Shown piece after piece: positions 61,426 to 64,000 of a stretch of 64,000 bases of DNA (within the stretch, counting starts at the first letter, position 1; the number at the start of each line of letters is the position of its first letter). The position numbers were made by a program, and so were the translations under genes. The notes under the pieces were generated by a model, which was not told the origin of the DNA, ran no database searches, and saw only the letters and a program-made list of their open reading frames with translations. The stretch spans positions 186,001-250,000 of the forward strand of contig DASPKU010000013.1 of NCBI GenBank assembly GCA_035627955.1, in the 5' to 3' direction. Source of the stretch: Phycisphaerales bacterium. GTDB taxonomy: Bacteria; Planctomycetota; Phycisphaerae; Phycisphaerales; UBA1924.

Positions 61426-61800
61426 ATGCGCCCCCCGCGCTTCAACGACTACCAGCGCACCGCCCTCGGGCTGGGCGCGTGGCTCGTTGCGGTATTGGTA
61501 ATGGCCCTCTGGCGCAACCCCTCCCTCGAAGCCCTTGGGATGTGGGCGCAGATCTTCCTGCCCATGGGCGTTGTGTGGGGCCTCTGGATCTACATCGTCT
61601 ACCGCCACCGCTCCCGCCGCCCCGCGCCGCCCGAGCCGCCGCCGACGGTCCCCGCCGAGTGCCCCGCCTGCCGCTACCCGCTCCAGAGCGACTGGTGCCG
61701 GTGCCCCGAGTGCGGCCGCCCGACACTCCCCATCGTGGTGAAGCCGCCCGAGCGCATCCTCGTCAAGGACCCGGGTCACGCCACGAAAACTCACGATTGA
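61426..61800 (+). CDS. Small membrane protein with C-terminal zinc ribbon
   Basis: A 124-residue protein with two membrane helices (about 12-28 and 37-58), a basic RHRSRRP link, then CPACRYPLQSDWCRCPECGRPT (CxxC pairs) and a charged tail. Same ribbon type as the proteins at 0.4, 42.5 and 43.1 kb. The ribbon should be cytosolic. Function unknown. A short palindrome (TCACGAT/ATCGTGA) overlaps its stop. Confidence 0.78.
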   Translation: MRPPRFNDYQRTALGLGAWLVAVLVMALWRNPSLEALGMWAQIFLPMGVVWGLWIYIVYRHRSRRPAPPEPPPTVPAECPACRYPLQSDWCRCPECGRPTLPIVVKPPERILVKDPGHATKTHD

Positions 61801-61980
61801 TCGTGAATGCGGCCCGCCGGTGGCGATCGTCGAGACAACGACTCCCCGGGTACCCGAATGCGTCGCGGACGCGCCCGTCCAGAGCCCCGGCAGGGGCGGC
61901 ACTCCCGATCACGCCCTACACCACAACGCGACACGCGTGCGCGCACAAACCACTCCACCTACAACCACCGGCTCCCGCGA

Positions 61981-62574
61981 CTATGAACGCCGACGCCTTC
62001 CCACCACCCCCAGCACGCCCACGCCCAACGCCAGCGTCCCCGGCCCCGGCACTGTCACGCGGAACGCGGGGTAGTACGCCTGCGGGTGGTCGAAGTACGT
62101 CCACGGCCCCGCCCCGATCCACGCGGCCTGCGGGCCGGGCAACTGCGGCGGACCGTAGAGCTGCCACCGGGCCTCCGCGAACTGCGGCAGCTGCAGCGAC
62201 AGGAAGTAGTCCTGCCCGGGCGCGAGGGTGATCCCGCTCACGGCCGCCGTGACCGGCGCGGAGAACTGCCCGAAGGGCAGCGCCACGCTCGCGCTGCCCA
62301 GGCTCGCGCCGACCTGCGTCCCGTTCGCGGCGTAGAGCACGACCGTCGCCGGGGTCGTGGAGCCAGCGATTCTGTACGCCGCGAGCGTCACCGACGCCAC
62401 CTCGCCGCCCGTCGCGGCCGTGAACCGCCATGCCAGGCGCGTCGGAAACTGCGAGCCGCCGCCCAGCCAATAGGTGCTCGGCAGCGGCGAGCCGTTGAAC
62501 GTATCAAACGCGACCTGCCCCAACGCCCCCGCGCCGGGCATGCACAACGCAACGACACACGACAGACGCAGCAT
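61981..62574 (-). CDS. PEP-CTERM-like secreted protein
   Basis: A 197-residue protein with a GGAGGGA site and signal peptide MLRLSCVVALCMPGAGALGQ. The body is a beta-rich extracellular domain (WRFTAATGGEVASVTLAAYRI, ATVVLYAANGTQVG, LAPGQDYFLSL), like choice-of-anchor-type proteins. The C-terminus VPGPGTLALGVGVLGVVGRRRRS is a PEP-CTERM sorting signal (PGP, helix, Arg cluster). No exosortase is encoded in the window. Confidence 0.85.
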   Translation of the reverse strand: MLRLSCVVALCMPGAGALGQVAFDTFNGSPLPSTYWLGGGSQFPTRLAWRFTAATGGEVASVTLAAYRIAGSTTPATVVLYAANGTQVGASLGSASVALPFGQFSAPVTAAVSGITLAPGQDYFLSLQLPQFAEARWQLYGPPQLPGPQAAWIGAGPWTYFDHPQAYYPAFRVTVPGPGTLALGVGVLGVVGRRRRS

Positions 62575-62637
62575 GCGGTCCCTCCCGGCCCCAGCATACC
62601 GGTGGTCCGCCGTGGGACAACTGATTCGTGCCGGGTG

Positions 62638-63225
62638 CTATAGCCGTCGGGTGCCAGTTGCCGGCTTCCAGCGGCAACTGATGGCGTGATGCGGGTGCGC
62701 GCACAAACCGGAGACACAACCCGCGGCCCTCCGGGCTGGGAGTCGCAAGAGGGGCGGCAAGCCCCTTTTGCACGCGCGGAACTTCTTATGCCCAGGGCGC
62801 GCCCTGCGCGTCAAGGCGCACGGCATCGCGCCACCGAGAGGGTTTGAGATGGAGGTCGACCGCTCTGGGCAGTTCCTCCGTGCGCTACTCAGGCTTCTGC
62901 CTGTACGCAACGGGGATGGGTGGCGGCCGGTCCGGATCGATGGCCCGACGTTTGTGGGGGGACCGCCTCTGTCAGAGGGCGCCTTCGGCCCACGCGGCCG
63001 CGCGCCGTCGTAGAAGAACCCGAAAACCAGGTCGGTTCCCGCGTCCATCCACTCCACATGATGGTCGGGGTATCGCGGGTTCCCGGCGCGGAGCTTCGCG
63101 AGCATCCGGTCCCGCACCTGCTCGTTGAACACCGTCTCACCCGGCGCGAGCCCGACGTCCCACCGACCCTCATAGCCCTTGAGGCCGTAAACCTCGACGT
63201 ACATCCGCTGCCATGGTGCGGGCAT
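62638..63225 (-). CDS. Hypothetical protein with run-on C-terminus
   Basis: Residues 1-76 look genuine: MPAPWQRMYVEVYGLKGYEGRW, ETVFNEQVRDRMLAKLRAGNP, HHVEWMDAGTDLVFGFFYDGARP. After that the frame passes through a hairpin repeat copy and a REP-like palindrome without a stop, with Arg/Pro-rich text that looks non-coding. A TGA in another frame soon after GARP suggests the real end was lost to an indel. Family not recognised. Confidence 0.4.
   Translation of the reverse strand: MPAPWQRMYVEVYGLKGYEGRWDVGLAPGETVFNEQVRDRMLAKLRAGNPRYPDHHVEWMDAGTDLVFGFFYDGARPRGPKAPSDRGGPPTNVGPSIRTGRHPSPLRTGRSLSSARRNCPERSTSISNPLGGAMPCALTRRARPGHKKFRACKRGLPPLLRLPARRAAGCVSGLCAHPHHAISCRWKPATGTRRL
62646..62685. repeat. 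REP-like palindrome
   Basis: TGCCAGTTGCCG and CGGCAACTGATGGC arms around GCTTCCAG. Same design as the copies at 1672, 16985 and 20010. Confidence 0.6.
62727..62787. repeat. Right-end hairpin repeat, copy 1
   Basis: CCGGGCTGGGAGTCGCAAGA, then GGGGC-GGCAA-GCCCC and TTTTGCACGCGCGGAACTTC. Further copies at 63245 and 63932. Confidence 0.85.
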
Positions 63226-63244
63226 ACGGGCAGCGTACCGGGTT

Positions 63245-63300
63245 CCGGGCAGGGAGTCGCAAGAGGGGCGGCGAGCCCCTTTTGCACCCGCGGAACCTTC
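63245..63300. repeat. Right-end hairpin repeat, copy 2
   Basis: CCGGGCAGGGAGTCGCAAGA, then GGGGC-GGCGA-GCCCC, TTTTGCACCCGCGGAACCTTC. It lies just upstream of the minus-strand gene that starts at 63225. Confidence 0.85.
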
Positions 63301-63355
63301 ACACGCGCAGGGCGTGCCCCGAGTGACACAAACACGTGCCAGGCGCCAGGCGCGG

Positions 63356-63838
63356 CTAGCCCTTCCTGATGGTACTTGCGCTGTATCCCTCAACGTACCG
63401 CCGGAACGCCGCGCTGCTCATGTGGGCGTGGCGGGCGTCGTATACATCGGGCAATGTGAGGTAGAGTGAGTATTCCGAACACACGAGGAGAGGAGAATCA
63501 GGGAGCGGGTGGGCAGCACCCCGAGGCTCCGGTGCGGCGACCTCAATCCAAAGAAATGACCACACCAGGTCCTCATCGATCCGGTGGAACTCGGCACGGG
63601 TCGGGCGAAGGACGTATTCGATTCCGGTGTTGAGCCAGAGGTGGTCTCTTTCGAGTGCCCGGGCCTCATAGATGCTCAGGCCGCCGCCTGAAGGGAACAA
63701 CAAGTGCGATGCGTTCGCGGTCGCAACGATCAGGGCCACGGTCTGTTCCGCGGTGAGTTCGGCACGATCCGGCAGCGGTGTGCCAAGGCACGACCGAAGG
63801 CTCCCCACCCACCGCTCATGAACCACTTCGTCTGGCAT
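63356..63838 (-). CDS. Hypothetical protein
   Basis: Unrecognised 160-residue soluble protein, start MPDEVVHERWVGSLRSCLG. Segments: LTAEQTVALIVATANASHLLFPSGGGLSIYEARALERD, VLRPTRAEFHRIDEDLVWSF, CSEYSLYLTLPDVYDARH, and a C-terminal FRRYVEGYSASTIRKG. No signal peptide or membrane helix. The compact alpha/beta composition suggests a small stand-alone domain, perhaps of an immunity- or SMI1-like type, but that is not supported by a motif. Confidence 0.65.
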   Translation of the reverse strand: MPDEVVHERWVGSLRSCLGTPLPDRAELTAEQTVALIVATANASHLLFPSGGGLSIYEARALERDHLWLNTGIEYVLRPTRAEFHRIDEDLVWSFLWIEVAAPEPRGAAHPLPDSPLLVCSEYSLYLTLPDVYDARHAHMSSAAFRRYVEGYSASTIRKG

Positions 63839-63931
63839 TCATAGGAGTCTACCCCGTTGTGATCGGTTGCCGGTCCTTGGTGCAATCTGATCGTGCGCAA
63901 CGCGTGAAGTCCGCTCGCCTGGCCGAGGCCC

Positions 63932-63990
63932 CTCCGGGCAGGAAGTCGCAAGAGGGGCGGGGAGCCCCTCCTGCACGAGCGGACCTTCTG
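63932..63990. repeat. Right-end hairpin repeat, copy 3
   Basis: CCGGGCAGGAAGTCGCAAGA, then GGGGC-GGGGA-GCCCC, TCCTGCACGAGCGGACCTTC. About 80% like copies 1 and 2. Confidence 0.8.
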
Positions 63991-64000
63991 TCGAGCCAGG

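Overview
The window looks like a chromosomal segment of a high-GC planctomycete, most likely class Phycisphaerae. The reasons are the composition, pseudopilin-like proteins with a near-identical [22 protein letters not shown]-type leader, small membrane proteins ending in a CxxCxY...CPECG zinc ribbon, PEP-CTERM-like tails, and above all eight exported proteins ending in a paired dockerin-like GTDQDIEAFF/GTDADIEAFF tail that closes on a C-terminal Cys. There is no rRNA, CRISPR array or clear insertion sequence. Two tRNA genes are present: Arg-ACG and Glu-CTC.

Region 1 (1-23 kb) is mostly housekeeping. It holds an SDR dehydrogenase divergent from an orphan solute-binding protein, pyruvate kinase, and an envelope block: a kdsD-like sugar-phosphate isomerase, a DUF433/DUF5615 toxin-antitoxin pair, and a giant LptC/LptA-like protein. 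ScpA follows, then a GspG-like protein, a small zinc protein, a PRC-barrel protein, two tandem cassettes of pseudopilin plus tiny membrane protein, the first dockerin-tailed protein, CrcB, tRNA-Arg, ribosomal protein S20, a CPBP protease and tRNA-Glu. Intergenic DNA here is full of 7-bp tandem arrays and hairpin repeats.

Region 2 (23-44.6 kb) starts with a 2382-residue beta-helical PEP-CTERM-like adhesin that overlaps the next, dockerin-tailed gene by four bases. An MNT/HepT-type toxin-antitoxin pair, a PilT-type ATPase, a subtilase, another dockerin-tailed protein, a divergent sigma-70 factor, Mn superoxide dismutase, a degenerate esterase, two duplicated zinc-ribbon membrane proteins and a hemolysin-III-family protein follow.

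Region 3 (44.6-64 kb) is a surface and signalling cluster. Four dockerin-tailed secreted proteins lie in tandem on the minus strand, followed by a membrane Ser/Thr kinase. Divergent from the kinase is an 1895-residue beta-helix/FG-GAP protein with the same tail, then a lipoprotein that joins a CX5R tyrosine-phosphatase domain to a cytochrome c'-like CxxCH end. The right edge has a PEP-CTERM-like protein and small unknown genes among three copies of a hairpin repeat.

Read together, the window is rich in exported, calcium-loop-tailed surface proteins, with parts of export and assembly machinery (pseudopilins, PilT, Lpt) nearby. No sortase-like or exosortase-like enzyme that would process the tails is encoded here. 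Strand composition, judged by eye, is C-rich on the plus strand up to about 22.5 kb, G-rich to about 50 kb, then C-rich again.
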